A DNA stretch of 64,000 bases from Agapetus fuscipes (lineage: Eukaryota > Arthropoda > Insecta > Trichoptera > Glossosomatidae): the NCBI GenBank assembly GCA_951799405.1, contig OX637350.1, forward strand, positions 5,751,852-5,815,851, given 5' to 3'. Under the pieces are notes generated by a model. The model was not told the origin of the DNA. It saw only the letters and a program-made list of their open reading frames with translations, and ran no database searches. Shown piece by piece: positions 24,401 to 37,119 of the stretch. Positions within the stretch are counted from its first letter, which is position 1; every line of letters begins with the position of its first letter. Both the position numbers and the translations under genes were made by a program.

Positions 24401-25783
24401 ATGAATGATAACATATTTTTAATTAAAGCGGAATCTGCCGAGAATGAGGTGTATATTGCAAACGGACTAGAATCATATCAGTCCATAGAACCCTGCGAGG
24501 ACTTTAGTGATTCCTTTCAAATCCAAGTCATCCAGTCAAATGAAGACCAAATCGACACCAATGGTTTGAATTGTTATGAAAATGATGGAGTGTTGATACA
24601 GCCAAGAGATTCATCATTTATGGAAGAGCATAATGAAACAAATGTGTTTGTACATTATCTGGAAAATGGAAAAGTGATTTTAAAGTCTGTGCCTAACTTT
24701 TACAATGGAGAGTCTTTGAATAATGTTGATTGCGAGACATATGTTACTGAAATTGATTATGAAGGCTCAGACAAGTCAATACCTCTGGTGGAGGAACAAA
24801 TTGATTCCGATGAAATAGTCGCAGAGCCGCCACCTCTTTACTCTGCACTTGTGAGAGAGCCTCGCCTGCCCAGCGCACAGTTCAAGCATTTGGTTGTGTC
24901 TGAAGTGAAAACAATTGATAAGGAGGTTTTCAGGAGCCTCCCTTGTGAATCAAGTAACCTTGATTATGCTAAAGATCGATATTTGCTTTATTCCACTTCC
25001 AAAAGTAAATTAAAGCCTCGAAAACCTTGCTCTCCCAAAATGATTCCACCCAAAGTTTTCAAAAATCAGTTAACCGATACCTCTGACATAGTCTCACCTT
25101 TGTCCATTATCGCCAGTTATAAACAATTATCCCGAACACTTGCATCCAGTGCGGCGAAATGTTTTTTTAAACCCTCAAGAGAAATGTCATCGGTGATTTC
25201 CTCTAAATTCTCAAGAAATTGTGGAACATCACACGAACCGGATGAAATTGATGTAGATGAGTTAGGACTTCTGCCTGTTGGCTTCCAAATACCCATAGAT
25301 AGATCAAAAGTAAAAAGAATCACCAGGAAGAGGAAGATTCCCATGTACACAAATGGCAACAATGTGCACTTGAGTAATAAACCAGCAGCCGCTGACACTG
25401 TTGGCGTAAGCGCTCATCAAGTGTTATCAAGTGATGAGCCAGAAGGGGGCCAGGTGGAAGTGTACATGACTTCTCAAGAAGAGTGCTTCTTGTACTCTGG
25501 CAACATGGATGAAGAAGAACAACAGATTATTGTGATTCAAGATGACCTGGAGAAGGCGGGACACATCAAGAATAACATTGAAGTTCTGTTAGAAGCTGCA
25601 GCCGGTGAACAAACCTCACAAGAGATTTACTTCTGCCACAATTCTATGGAATCTGAAATTGTAATCAACACAGATTATGATCATCCCGAGATCAGTGACA
25701 CATACAATGATGAGTATGTGAACAATTTGCCAGAACAGCGTATTACTACAAGACACATGATTTTACAGGATACAACTTTTTAG
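24401..25783 (+). CDS. Intronless gene, unrecognised acidic protein (460 aa)
   Basis: The longest unbroken non-transposon frame in the window. The first ATG (24401, context CACAATG) gives MNDNIFLIKAESAENEVY and 460 residues. I do not recognise a family. The protein is rich in Glu, Asp and Ser and strongly acidic in its N- and C-terminal thirds. The middle has basic patches, including KLKPRKPCSPK and RSKVKRITRKRK; the second would serve as a nuclear localisation signal. No membrane segment, signal peptide or cysteine-pair motif is seen. An AATAAA lies 58 bp past the stop (25841). A nuclear regulatory protein would fit the composition, but a retrocopy or fast-evolving lineage-specific gene fits equally. 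It lies alone between integrin beta and vigilin. Confidence 0.75.
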   Translation: MNDNIFLIKAESAENEVYIANGLESYQSIEPCEDFSDSFQIQVIQSNEDQIDTNGLNCYENDGVLIQPRDSSFMEEHNETNVFVHYLENGKVILKSVPNFYNGESLNNVDCETYVTEIDYEGSDKSIPLVEEQIDSDEIVAEPPPLYSALVREPRLPSAQFKHLVVSEVKTIDKEVFRSLPCESSNLDYAKDRYLLYSTSKSKLKPRKPCSPKMIPPKVFKNQLTDTSDIVSPLSIIASYKQLSRTLASSAAKCFFKPSREMSSVISSKFSRNCGTSHEPDEIDVDELGLLPVGFQIPIDRSKVKRITRKRKIPMYTNGNNVHLSNKPAAADTVGVSAHQVLSSDEPEGGQVEVYMTSQEECFLYSGNMDEEEQQIIVIQDDLEKAGHIKNNIEVLLEAAAGEQTSQEIYFCHNSMESEIVINTDYDHPEISDTYNDEYVNNLPEQRITTRHMILQDTTF

Positions 25784-25992
25784 CTGTAAAAAGTCCAAAC
25801 AAAATTTCATAATTAATTTTTTGTAATAATTCATATTTTAAATAAAAAAATTTGGGTAAGAATTTGCATCCTATATTATCATTTTTTTGTGACGACACAT
25901 TGTTCTAGCAAATAGATGTCCGAATAAACAGATAGTTTTACAACAAATTTCAAATCAAACTAATGAATTTTATTTTTGAAACAAAATGATAA

Positions 25993-26198
25993 CTGGAGTG
26001 AAGTTTTCCGGGATCTGTTGCCGTGGTCTGTGGGAGCTGGAGCTTCCGGACGTTTCGCCCATTTCTACGATGGGCTTCTTCAGCGTGAAGTATGATGATG
26101 ATGAAGATCTTCATCATACTTCGTAGAAATGAGCGAAACGTCCGGAAGCTCCAGCTCCCACAGACCACGGCAACAGATCCCGGAAAACTTCACTCCAG
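25993..26198. mobile_element. Foldback element with long near-perfect arms
   Basis: The left arm (25993-26069) and right arm (26123-26198) are inverted copies carrying GGATCTGTTGCCGTGGTCTG and GGAGCTTCCGGACGTTTCG. TCAGCCGGCCGTGTAAGCC follows at about 26204 and also appears at 43694. A diverged relative is at 53262-53482. Confidence 0.8.
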
Positions 26199-26483
26199 CA
26201 TCATCAGCCGGCCGTGTAAGCCTAAATCTCTTATTCAAAATGATAACTTTTCGTGAGTGACTTTTCCATCAACAATCCAATCAATTCTTAGCTGAAGGAA
26301 AACAATACTACATGAATTTTTAAACTTATTAAAACTGCCATTGAATCAATTGGCCTTTAAGAGTAGTTGAATACTCGCATAGTATATAAAACAATTTTTG
26401 TAAGAATAAAACCTTTTACATATACACCTTAAAAAAATAGTTTTATTTTATGTAGCTAACGTTCTAAGAATGCTTATGTAGAA

Positions 26484-26990
26484 AGGCTTCGTCAAACAGG
26501 AAGGCTTTGCAGCGCGTGTCGATGCACTAAATCTTTCCGATCTATCATCACACTATAGCGCTGTTGTACTGAATATGTGTACACCTGTCAAACGCGCTTC
26601 CAGCACACAACGCTGTCACTGCGTCCGTACGTCGCTTTGTATGTTGTACAAAATTTTCTTTGACGCCAATGTTATTTTATGTCATAAGTAGAAATGGTTC
26701 CTGAAAAATTGATTGAATGTGTTTGAAAATACCGGAGCTTGTATTCGACGAACATTGATTTTATAAATGTTTCCACAAAGACAGGATTTTGCTAGATAAT
26801 GCTTAAAGCAGCAACATGTGAATAGCATTAGAAGTCATTAAAATACAAAGCATTTGCCGCACAGGTATGAAATTGGAGCTGTTTGATAAAAATGGAATAT
26901 CATGCGTCCATAGTATGATACCAAAGAGTGGCTTCAGCTCAATGTAAACAAATATTAAGTCTACATATACCTATGCCACAATTATAAATT
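26484..26990 (+). mobile_element. Decayed Harbinger-related element fragment
   Basis: Begins AGGCTTCGTCAAACAG, like the element at 59891. Its interior (GATTTTGCTAGATAATGC, AAAGCAGCAAC) is the inverted counterpart of 60040-60095. No matching right end is found, so the 3' limit is approximate. Confidence 0.5.
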
Positions 26991-27000
26991 ATGACTTGTT

Positions 27001-27240
27001 CCTTGACTTATAGGTTGGTATGAGGCTGACCACCCATACTGTAAAAAATGGTTCACTTTGCCAATGTCACCCCTGTTTCAGGGAATGTCGACAAGAGTTG
27101 CAGGGCTTATGTTCATTTGAGGTTTGGATTTTATTTGTAAGTGCACAATCAGCATTTGTAAGCGCGAACTACACATGTTTGTTTGTGGGCATACATCTGA
27201 GAGCTTTGAATGAATATATCCTTGCAACTTAGATTATAGA
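27001..27240 (+). repeat. Repeat R copy 4 (subfamily 1)
   Basis: Full-length copy starting CCTTGACTTATAGGTTGG and ending AACTTAGATTATA. GACTTGTTC before it and GACTTGTCC after it look like a target duplication with one mismatch. Confidence 0.9.
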
Positions 27241-29267
27241 CTTGTCCTACAGAATGAAAACCTAGCATTTGATAGGTACAATGGAGACCGAAGGAATTCT
27301 ATTTTTTCCACTGCGAGCAGATATTTACAGGTGACTAGGTTTCTTAGTTCCAGGACTGATACATAGGGCTAAAATAATGTTTTTCAAAGTAACAACACAA
27401 ATATGTATGTATATTCAGTAATTTCATTATTTGAGACAGCATTTAAATTGTGTATTTGCATCGTAATTTCTCTTGACCATCAGTCTGCTGAAAAATAACA
27501 TCATCCAAGTTGTGTAAGGAAAAGAGGAGGGATGTTATGATGAGAAGGGATTAATTGTCAAACCAAGTATTGTTAGTAAGAAAGGATATACAGAAATGAA
27601 AAGCCTTTTTTAAATGGAATATGTAATTATATTCAATCTCACATCCCCGTCAGAAAGTACTCAGAATACCTGCACATCTGACCTGCGCATCCAATAGAGC
27701 AGTTATAGATATATACATGTCAAATTTACTTATCAAAACTAATTACAAAAATCATCTGTACACGTACATGCATACATAATTTTTTTGTATCAGTCTGTTG
27801 ATAAAATATATGATTCTTCCATAAAGCAATGTACGGACAAGTATAGAATATTCTGATAAGCTATTGATTGCCAAAAATATAAAAATAGCGCATCAGATGG
27901 CTGCTGTAGAAATGTGGTTCACAGTTGTATAATCATACAAAGAACATGAATCTTGATACACTTGTCTGCCCATGCCTCAACACATAATGATTACACTAGA
28001 AATGGAGTTCATACACATAGCAAAGATAACAAAATAAGGTGGAACATTATGTAAGTGTAGTCCCACGGGAGGACTTATTGCTGGTAGGTTTGGCACAACT
28101 CTGGAAGAGGTTTCCATTCACCTCTTCACAATCAAACTACCCAATAATTATTTTAATAAGCTGGATGAGATATAAAGAGTACAAAAATGTCTACTTATGA
28201 TAGCTTTCCATGTAAAATAAATAAATTATGCAAACAAGTTGTATACATTTTCAAGTGTTCATTACATTTGTAATTATGCATGAAATGCCAGGAAATTCAT
28301 TACAACAGTTGGGAAGGCATTTACTTGAAAGAAAATAACCCGTTTGCACAAAATATGTATTATTATAAACGTATCTCAAAGCAAAAGTATAAAGGCACAT
28401 TATTTCAACGTCAACACAGTAGGTTAAGCTGACAGCCTTCTCCTAATATGTAAATATATCTTCTATAAATAGTATTATGCTTGCAAAACTCTTATTCTGA
28501 AGAATGAATACAAATAATTTAATAAATAAAATTCTATCTCTTCAATATTCATGATTAACCCAAATATTAAGATATTTACATGATTATTGCACAGGACTTT
28601 TCCAAATAATTTAAAGTATATTTATAAATTCATAATAAAAAATAGTTAAAATTGGTCCAAAAAGAAAGATTCTTTCCTTCATGGCACGATATTCTGTAAC
28701 ACAATAATCATATGTAAAATATAATCATAAAATTAATAGCTGTGGGAGGTTGTCCCGCACGACAATGCAGGACAACGAGTGAAGGTTCTCACATCAGGAG
28801 GCTGGGTGAGCAAGGTGCAGATGCACTCCACAAAATAAGAATAGTGCAGGGAGTTCGGAAATGTAATGATAAAGTCTGCAAGAACCACTTAAAGGAAGAC
28901 TGCCAGTCATCGCAACCCTCCCAACTACCTCCATTCATCAATTCAATACGACACCTTCAAACCATCTGTAATCTGAAGCCGGGTTTATCTTCTTCATAAA
29001 AAATATATCTTAAAATGAATATTTCTCTCAATCAATATATCTCAATTGAGATTTACCCCTATCTCCACCTCCGTCAATATATTTACAGTGACAGAAAAAT
29101 ATAACTTTTTTATAACAGACAACTATCGCTATGTAACACATCGGCGAACCAAAAATATATCTGAAAAAATCTTTCATACATTTTTTTAAGGTTGCGGCAA
29201 GGCATGCTTCACTAAAAATAACAGTACTTAAATAATGCCACGGCTCGGGGATCGCGAGGATTGTGAA

Positions 29268-32200
29268 TCAGCGTCGGGGACCCCAAACAGAGGCAGGGGG
29301 AGCATCAGCAGAGGGGGCCGGCGGGCCAAAGGACGGGAACTCCTGGGTGGAGGCCGTGTCGGGAGCTCGCTGCTCCCACGGGCCCTGCGGCACCACAAAG
29401 CCCACAGACTCCTCCTTCACTGCGGGGGCCTGAGCCACAGCTGCTCCGGCATCCACAGTGGGGGCGGGCGGGGGGCGGTAGATGTCACGGATGTCAACAT
29501 CCGAAATGTCTTGCATCTACATGATGAAAAATAAAATAACTGTTTAGAATATCTGTGCCACTAGCATAAAACATTGCGTAAACTCTTCTTAATCGAGGGG
29601 AGTTATGTGAATGTTTCATACTCTTGGTATTGTTCTGTTTTGAGAAGTTGGAAACTAGAGACATGGATGATATTGGGATTCAGCACTGCCACCATTCCCT
29701 ATAAGTAAACTTTCAGTATGAAATTTTTTCACCACTTAAATATTCCTCAAGTAAAAATACGGAATATATCTTAACGTCTATTTTTCAAATGTTACAACTA
29801 TAATCTTCTTCTTTTAATTTAATTTTCTGTGTATCAAAAAAAAAACAAATGGCACCTGTGCTGAAGTGCTTATTCTCATACAGTCTCCTACTTGTGGTTG
29901 CGCTGACTATTCGGTTAGTTAATTATTTGGTACTTACGTATTCCTCCTGCAGGTTCTCCAAGGTAGTTCTTGCTTCATCCACGAGGCCAGCATTGGCCCC
30001 AATGATGGTCACTATGTCAGGATCTCCTGAGTTACGCGGGAACCTGATATCTACTTTATGCTCGTCCATAATCTTACGTATATTATGGCCTCTGGCTCCA
30101 ATGAGACGTGAGTGTACACGAGAATCAATTCTGACTTCTTCTTTCACCATATTGGTCTGCAAAGAAAATGTATACATTATATCCTTGTTAGAGTAGAAAA
30201 ACCTAAATATAGAGACCTAAATATATTTGAGTACTGAAAATCACTAGCAAATGTTTTCAGTTACATGAAGGCGACATTGACATACTCGTATGCTAAGCTC
30301 CTTTAGTTCTCAATTTCAGTATTGCAGAATTGCTAGTTACATTCAGAAGTTTTTGAAATACCTGCACATTGACAATCTCCATGATAGCATCTCGGGCAGC
30401 AAGAGCTTTCTCCTCCAGACCCTGGATGGTGATAATGTTTTCTTCAGGATCTCCTTTCTTAGGCAGATTAATCTGCACATCGTGAGTTGCGCGGATCTTA
30501 GAGATGACGGCTCCACCACGACCAATAACCATTGGATGGTATTCAGAATCTACTTCCAGTTTTACAACAAATGCCTTGAGGCATCTTTCTTCAATGGCTT
30601 TTTTAGCTTCTTCAACATTTGCAGGAGCACCAGAGATCTGCAACATAACACAAATATTATTTAATTGACACTTTTAACAGATTTATATTTCAGTGTCTAC
30701 AAGTTAAAAAAAATTAACAACGCAATGGTTACCTTGATTGTGTCGAGCTTTTGCTCATGAGGTGGGACACTGATGTGCACATCGTAACGGTTCTGGAATT
30801 CCCGCGCATCCCGACCACGTTGACCAATTAAGGAACGGTGAATGTCATGAGGCACAGCCATTTCTACTGTCACAGGTACCTAATCAGAAAGAAAATAAGT
30901 TACATCAAGGTGATGATTAATTAATGCTTGAAGAATGTAAAATTTTTAGACATTGGTAAAATTGAATTAAACCGTATTTATTTAAAAAAAAACACAGTTT
31001 TAATTCACTATTTTTTTTATTATTTTATTTTATGTTCAAATATTTTCACCTTAAAAGGCATCATCAGGAGCAGTAAATTAAAACTGTGTTTTTTTTTAAT
31101 AAATACAATGGACTTTTACAGTGTGAACCACCGAACCATAACAAATATAATGAATTAAAAGGAGTTGACAACAAGACAACAGATGATGTAGAATAAAAAG
31201 GAAAGGAAAGTTTAGTCATGGAGAGGGAGAATACCTGATCTAAGAGATCTTGCTTGGCAGCCTCGCAGTTCTCCAGGCGGCCAGTAATGCGGATGATGTC
31301 CGCGGGCTTGGGAGTATCCGTGGGAGGTTCTGGCTCCGCAGACTCTGTCTCAGTTTCTCCGTTGAGCTGAGATCCTCCATTGACCATTGGCTGGCGGTTG
31401 CCCAGATCCCTGTCAGGGAACTTGATCTGCACCTCGTGGCGAGCTGCGATTGACTGCACCTTGCAGCCCTTAGCCCCCATCACACTGCGATGGAAGGTTT
31501 GAGGAATGACACATTCAATGGTTACCTAAAAGGAAAATGCATTAAAAAATTTGAAATCTGAAGAATCATTCAAATAAATAGAGAAACCATAAAATAGCAG
31601 CCAAAAATCTTCAAACTATTTTTACTAACAGGTATTGTATAAGAAAAATTATGTCATTTACTAATTTTGAAGGAATTTCCAGGTATCAATATTTTTTGTT
31701 TTAATTTGAGGCTTCAATATTCATCAAACAATCGAGTTATTTAAAAACAAAATAAACATACTTGAGCTTCTAGATCAGCTACAATATCAGTAATTCGTTG
31801 AATGGCAGCAGCGATGCAATCCTTGGCTCCTTTGAGCAAGACTCGGGTAGAGGTGCCACCGTGTTTGGGGAAGGAAATCTGGACGTTTCCACATTCTTCT
31901 GAAATGGCATTCAGTACTTCCCCGCGGCGAGCCACAAAGTGTCGGTGATATTTAACTGCCACATCAGTGTTTCCTTCCACAATGTTGTCTATATCCCGAA
32001 TAGTTGCCTCTAAGCGCTTACGGGCTTCCTCCACAGCTTCTTGACGACCTGAAATAAAAGAGAATTGTGTGAACTGCTTCCGGTTACAGAAATAGGACAG
32101 GAGCCCGCTTAACATGTCCGACCTTACACCAACAGGGATAATAGGAAAAGTGAACTTACCAATGATAGTAATAGATTCTCTATCACTGTCCTGCTCGTTG

Positions 32201-35200
32201 GGGAAAAGGATGCGAGCTCCAGTTTGGGCACGGAGTTGTTTGACGTTAGCTCCGTTTTTCCCAATGAGGAACTTGTGGTGCAGAGGATTGACGCGGACTT
32301 CACATGAGAATGAGGAAAGTTGGCGTTCAGAAGCAAGCTCTAGAAGTTGCTGCTTGGCTCGCTCCACTTCATCAGCTGGTCCTCGAATGATCACTTTGTC
32401 ACTTTTGCTTTCAGCGAGTGGGAATTTAATACTGACCCCCCCACAGTCCTCCATGATGGAATGGACTAGCTTGCCGCCCGCACCGATGAGAGAATTGTAG
32501 AACTTGGGAGCAATGGTTACTTCCTCAGAAACAACATTAGCAAGTTCATTGTTAATCTTTTGGATCATTTTAATAGCCTCTTCCACATTCTCCTTTTTGC
32601 CAGTGACTGTGATGCAGTCGCTCTGGTCTCCTTCTGGGGGAAGGTCTATCCTGGTTTGGGTCTCATCTCTGATCTTACGGATGTTGGCACCACCTTTGCC
32701 GACTACAAACCTATGGAATTGCTTGAAGATGGGCACTTCTTGAACATAAGAAGATTCCGTAAGTTCTTTGACTACCTTCAGCAGATATTTATGACATTTA
32801 TCCACGTCTTCACTTGGTCCCCTCAACTTCACAATATCTCTCTTCTCAGTGTGGTTTGGAACAATGATTTGGACTTGATTATTGAATTTCTCCTTGATTT
32901 CTTTAATGTTCTCTCCTTTTGTACCGATTAAACTTTTGAAATATTTGTGATCAATAATGACATCTCGTTCCTTCTCATTTTCCAGTTTGTTGATCATGTC
33001 GTTGAGTTCCTTTTGCACGGCAGCCACACCTTCACGGCTTCCTTCAATCCTTATTGTGTCTCCAACATTAATGATAACACCGTGCTCATCCTTCAGGCGA
33101 TTTACTGCAATCATACAAACACACATGCTATGGTCATCATGTAAGGTAAATATGAGTTTCAATAAGTTGGCAAAATGATGAAAGGTGCTTTATGTTACTA
33201 ATATTTTAATCAGAAAGTCTGATTTATGAGAAATCTCTTTGATAAATTAAAAATCAGGGCTTGTTACCGTTAGTTCCAGCTTTTCCTACAATGTACTTTG
33301 AGTATTTTTGGTCCAGTTCGAACTCAACAAAAGTCAATGTATCAAGAAGGCTCTTGGCAATGGCATCAAGTTCTGCCTGAGCTTTCTCAACTTCTTCTGG
33401 TGGTCCTTCAATTTTTATTTTGTTTTCACCTTCGGGGAATTCTAAGTGTACCTAAACAAGCAATAGAAAATCAATCAGTTGGAGTAACTTGATGCGGCAT
33501 ATGATTAAATAGCAACATTCAAATAATCATTTCTTACTTTTGGGAAATCTTGGGTGAACTTCTTTATTTTAGCACCTTTCTTTCCAATGATGTATTTGTA
33601 GATCCAAGCAGGAGCATGCACGTTGGTGGCACACCTGGAGTTAGCCTTTTCACAAACCTTAGACAGAGCTGAAAACCCAACACTCACATTTACAACAAGA
33701 GATTACAATTAAGTTATCTCTCAGAAGCATTTCATTTCTTCAAAGCTAGCATGGCTGAGCGGGCAAGAGAACACTTCACCAACGCATTCTCCATTTAAGA
33801 TATAAAATAAATCCTAAATTAAAATTCTATAAAAGGGACTTAAACATGTTTGTAAACTAAAAAGTAACAGAACTTTAATGGAGTAACAAAATGAACCAGT
33901 ATTATATAAGGATAATTACCAAGGCCTAATTTATCATGTGGTCCTCGGAGAGTAATAGTTCCCGAGTCTGAATCGGAAGATGGCATTTCTACAGAGACTC
34001 CAGTTTCTTTCAGGATTTCCTGGATAGTTGCACCTTTGAATCCAAATACGTATTTGTGTTGAGACTTGGGCACTTCAACACTGACAATAGTGCACTTCTT
34101 ATCCTGAAAAATATAAAATCATATCAGATCAGTTATGCTATCTGTGATACTTTTCAGGTCAATTATAATAATCTACACAATGTGTTACCATTTCCTTGTA
34201 GATAGCCTCAATCTTAGCCTTGGCTGCCAGAACTCCCTCCTTCTCTCCGGCGATGACAATCTCATCCTTCATCACCGATGGAGGGGGAATGTTTATTCTA
34301 GCTCCCGTCTCGGCAGTCATCGAAGTGAGGTTCTCATTGTAAGCACCAAATATGAATGGATGGTAGATCTTGGGTACAGAGATGCGCTCCGATGCTTTGC
34401 GAGACTGTAAAAAAAACAAAAGTTACAGATTGGAACATTCAAGAAAAGACCACGGGAATATTTTTACTTTTGAGATATTACTTTCAAAATATAGATCAAG
34501 AAAGCAGTTCAATAAGTAGAATGTCTAATCTAATCTAAGTTGCGAAGATATGTTACATTGGGGATTCACATTATATGCATTCTTACAAGCAGACACGTAC
34601 AAGCTCACACTTGCACATGCCGCATGTGAACCTACAATATAAAAACACAAATCTCAAATGGACATACACCCACCCTGCAACTCTTGCCGTCCTTCCCTGA
34701 AACAGGGGAGACATTGGCAAATATGAATTTAAAAAAAGAAGCATGAGAGTAAATTAACCTGTTCATCTGAGCACACCCTGATTTCATGCTCAGCCATTTC
34801 GATTCCCTCCTTGGTGCCGGTGACAGTGATGATGTCACTCTTGGCATCGATGCTGGGCACACTGATCCTGGTGGCCGTGGTCCTCTCCAGCTCCTTGAGC
34901 CGCTGGCCCTGCTTGCCAAGGATCCAGCGGTGGTGCTCTTTGGGGATGTTAATCTGCTTGCTCGCCTGCACACACATTACATTACACACTTTACCTAATG
35001 TTTGTCCAGTTGTATGATTTTTTTAAATAATAGCCAAGTGTTCAATAATGCAAAGCATACAAGGCTTACATACTTCAAGCAACCTTCAAATTAAAATTCA
35101 AATGTCTTCAATAAATTCCTGTTCATCAAATTTTTCACATAATAGAGAAAAATATTGTAATTTACAAATTAAAATGATTTCACCATTTGTTTGGACAATA

Positions 35201-36762
35201 TTGAGTATAATCAGTTGTATAATTCACTTATTTATACAATGTTGTCCAATACAAGCAATAATAAGAACAAAATAATTTATTATGTGAAGCAGAAATCTTA
35301 GTAATGTTGAAAAACAAAATAATCCATTCCCTGACGTTCAACTTGCAACCAAGTAATTTGTTGCTATATATCTATAATCTATAATCTAAGTTGCAAGGAT
35401 ATATTCATTTAAAGCTCTCAGATGTAAGCCCACAAACCAACAAGTGTAGTTCGCGCTTACAAATGCTGAATGTGTACTTACAAATAAAATCCAAACCTCA
35501 AATGAACATAAGCCCCACAACTTTTGCCGACCTTCCCTGAAACAGGGGTGACATTGGCAAAGTGAACCATTTTTTACAGTATGGGTGGTCAGCCTCATAC
35601 CAAGGAGTGATAATTAATAATTTACAAAAAGGCAAAAATATCATCATGTCATGACTTATTAATGATAGTGGCAAGCTATAATAAGCTATATATACCACAC
35701 GAGCTGAGAGCTGTGGAGAGTACAAATGCATTTAAATCAGGATTAAAGACATGCTTGTTCAGGAGGGGCTATGGCTCTGCAGTGCCCTTGCAGTGAATTC
35801 ACAAAACGGCACTAAAAATATTGTCAATTTATTATTTATTATTATTATAAAAAAATATATGTAAACAATTTATTTGGATGATAAAGCAACGCAAGTTGTC
35901 GGGCATACCTGAGTCTGGAAGCTGGACAGAATGCGTCGACGTGCCTCCTGGACGTTGAAGAGTTTGCCGGTCACCACAAACGTCAGGCTCTGGTCACGGC
36001 TGCCTGATATCTCAATGTTAGCTCTCGTCTCTTTCGTGATATAAAGGCAAGTTCGAAGTGATTCTCCCTCTCCAAACTTATCAGAATGATCTTGTTTACG
36101 CTCAGAGAATGGTACAGTAAACACCTGAATACAAAACATCTTATTAGTTTATTTTCCATTTAGATCAGCCAACCGTGCAAGTACATGTTTCCTAAATTAG
36201 ATAATGAAAATTTTAAAAATATAATTTGATCCGTCTTCATAAAAATATTTATTATATAAAAAAAAAATACTGAAAAAGGTTTTCCATCTCTAAAATAATT
36301 CAAAGGATGGAATAAATAGTTGTTGAGGTTGCTGATTTGACCTTTCGCAGTCTGGAGCACCAATGGTTTAGCAATAATGGCCCAAAGTGTATAGGTATGT
36401 ATGTTAGCTTCCAAACAGTTTGCCTGGCATTCCATACATTTTGCTACCGAAACTGGACCGTAAGAAAAGGGGGTAAGAATACCAGAAGTTTGCCTACATA
36501 TAGAGTGACTGATTACCTGGGTCACGTTGGATGATCCAACTCTCATGCTGTCATTGTTGTTGATGGCAACAGGAGGCTGAAGGGGGGAGTTGGGCAGGGC
36601 GGGGAATAGGTCGTCGTAGGTGTGCACCACTGGTGGCGGAGCGGGGGCCACAGGCTCGCTGGCCGGGGCTGAGCCCTGCAGCTCCAGCTCCACATCCTGG
36701 GCCACCTCCTCCCCCATGCCCTCCTCCATCATCACTTCTTCGCTCAGTTGTTGACTCATCAT
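29268..36762 (-). CDS. Dp1: Vigilin (multi-KH RNA-binding protein)
   Basis: Cytoplasmic RNA-binding protein with many KH domains (HDLBP in vertebrates, Dp1 in Drosophila), associated with ribosomes, mRNA and heterochromatin. Minus-strand coding exons: 36762-36517, 36124-35909, 34965-34759, 34404-34189, 34103-33920, 33668-33538, 33451-33268, 33104-32160, 32048-31762, 31525-31235, 30879-30733, 30637-30362, 30156-29938, 29516-29268. They join to 1265 residues, close to the usual vigilin length. The N-terminus has the family segment HTYDDLFPALP. Fourteen KH loops follow, among them GKQG, GFKG, GKKG, GKAG, GTKG, GKGG, GAGG, GKNG, GAKG, GQRG, GRGG and GARG; two are divergent (GAYN, ARRG). A degenerate KH-like unit precedes them. 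The tail is Pro/Ala-rich and ends VWGPRR. The first coding exon extends to an acceptor at 36809, so there is an upstream non-coding exon. Confidence 0.97.
32049..32159 (-). other. 111 nt stop-free in-frame intron of vigilin
   Basis: Bounded by a GTAAGT donor and TTTCAG acceptor on the minus strand. Its length is divisible by three and it has no stop in the gene's frame. Retention would add 37 residues next to the GKNG KH domain without breaking the protein. The encoded residues are not KH-like, so splicing is the default reading. Confidence 0.7.
34524..34722 (-). repeat. Repeat R copy 5 (truncated)
   Basis: Minus-strand copy in a vigilin intron. It keeps the AGATT end (TCTAATCTAATCTAAG) and stops at ACATTGGCAAAT, about 37 bp before an exon. 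Confidence 0.85.
35371..35603 (-). repeat. Repeat R copy 6 (subfamily 1)
   Basis: Near-full-length minus-strand copy in a vigilin intron, from ATAATCTATAATCTAAG to GGTCAGCCTCATACCAA. Confidence 0.9.
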
Positions 36763-36878
36763 TCTCCTTCAAGTGATTGTCCTTTTCCGTGCAAAGTCGT
36801 TACAGTACACTGAAAACACACAACCATCAAACACTGCTGCTGCCTTCAAATATAATACAGCGGAGTTTGCATTCATCT

Positions 36879-37077
36879 ATCATCTAAGTTGCAAAGACAT
36901 ATCAGATTCACATTCATATTAAATGTACTCCCCCAACCAGGCATGTTTAAGTTTGTGCTTACACATGCTCCAAGTGAACTTACAACATAAAATTCAAATC
37001 TCAAATGAACATGAGCAACTCTGTTGCCGACCTTCCTTGAAACAGGGCTGACATTGGCAAAGTGAAACATTTTTTAT
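36879..37077 (-). repeat. Repeat R copy 7, flanked by a ~34 bp direct repeat
   Basis: Truncated minus-strand copy, from CATCTAAGTTGCAAAG to AAAGTGAAACATTTT. The sequence GCTGCCTTCAAATATAA lies at 36838 on one side and at 37088 on the other, within a ~34 bp imperfect direct repeat. Confidence 0.8.
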
Positions 37078-37119
37078 GACACATATGCTGCCTTCAAATA
37101 TAACACAGCAGAGTCCGCA

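Larger units (their letters stand above)
25784..29267. other. Spacer and probable vigilin 3'UTR
   Basis: Holds the 3' end of the 24401 gene, a foldback element, a Harbinger-related fragment and one copy of repeat R. The AT-rich part from about 27300 to 29267 lies downstream of the vigilin stop on the minus strand and probably includes its long 3'UTR. No other gene is seen. Confidence 0.5.

Noticed and set aside
27020..27232. A small secreted or cysteine-containing protein starting [13 protein letters not shown]
   Set aside because: The same peptide arises from repeat R copies at 6408 and 35598, so it is repeat sequence.
29235..29534. A 99-codon plus-strand frame
   Set aside because: It is the antisense of the last vigilin exon, which is supported by phase and by the tail VWGPRR.
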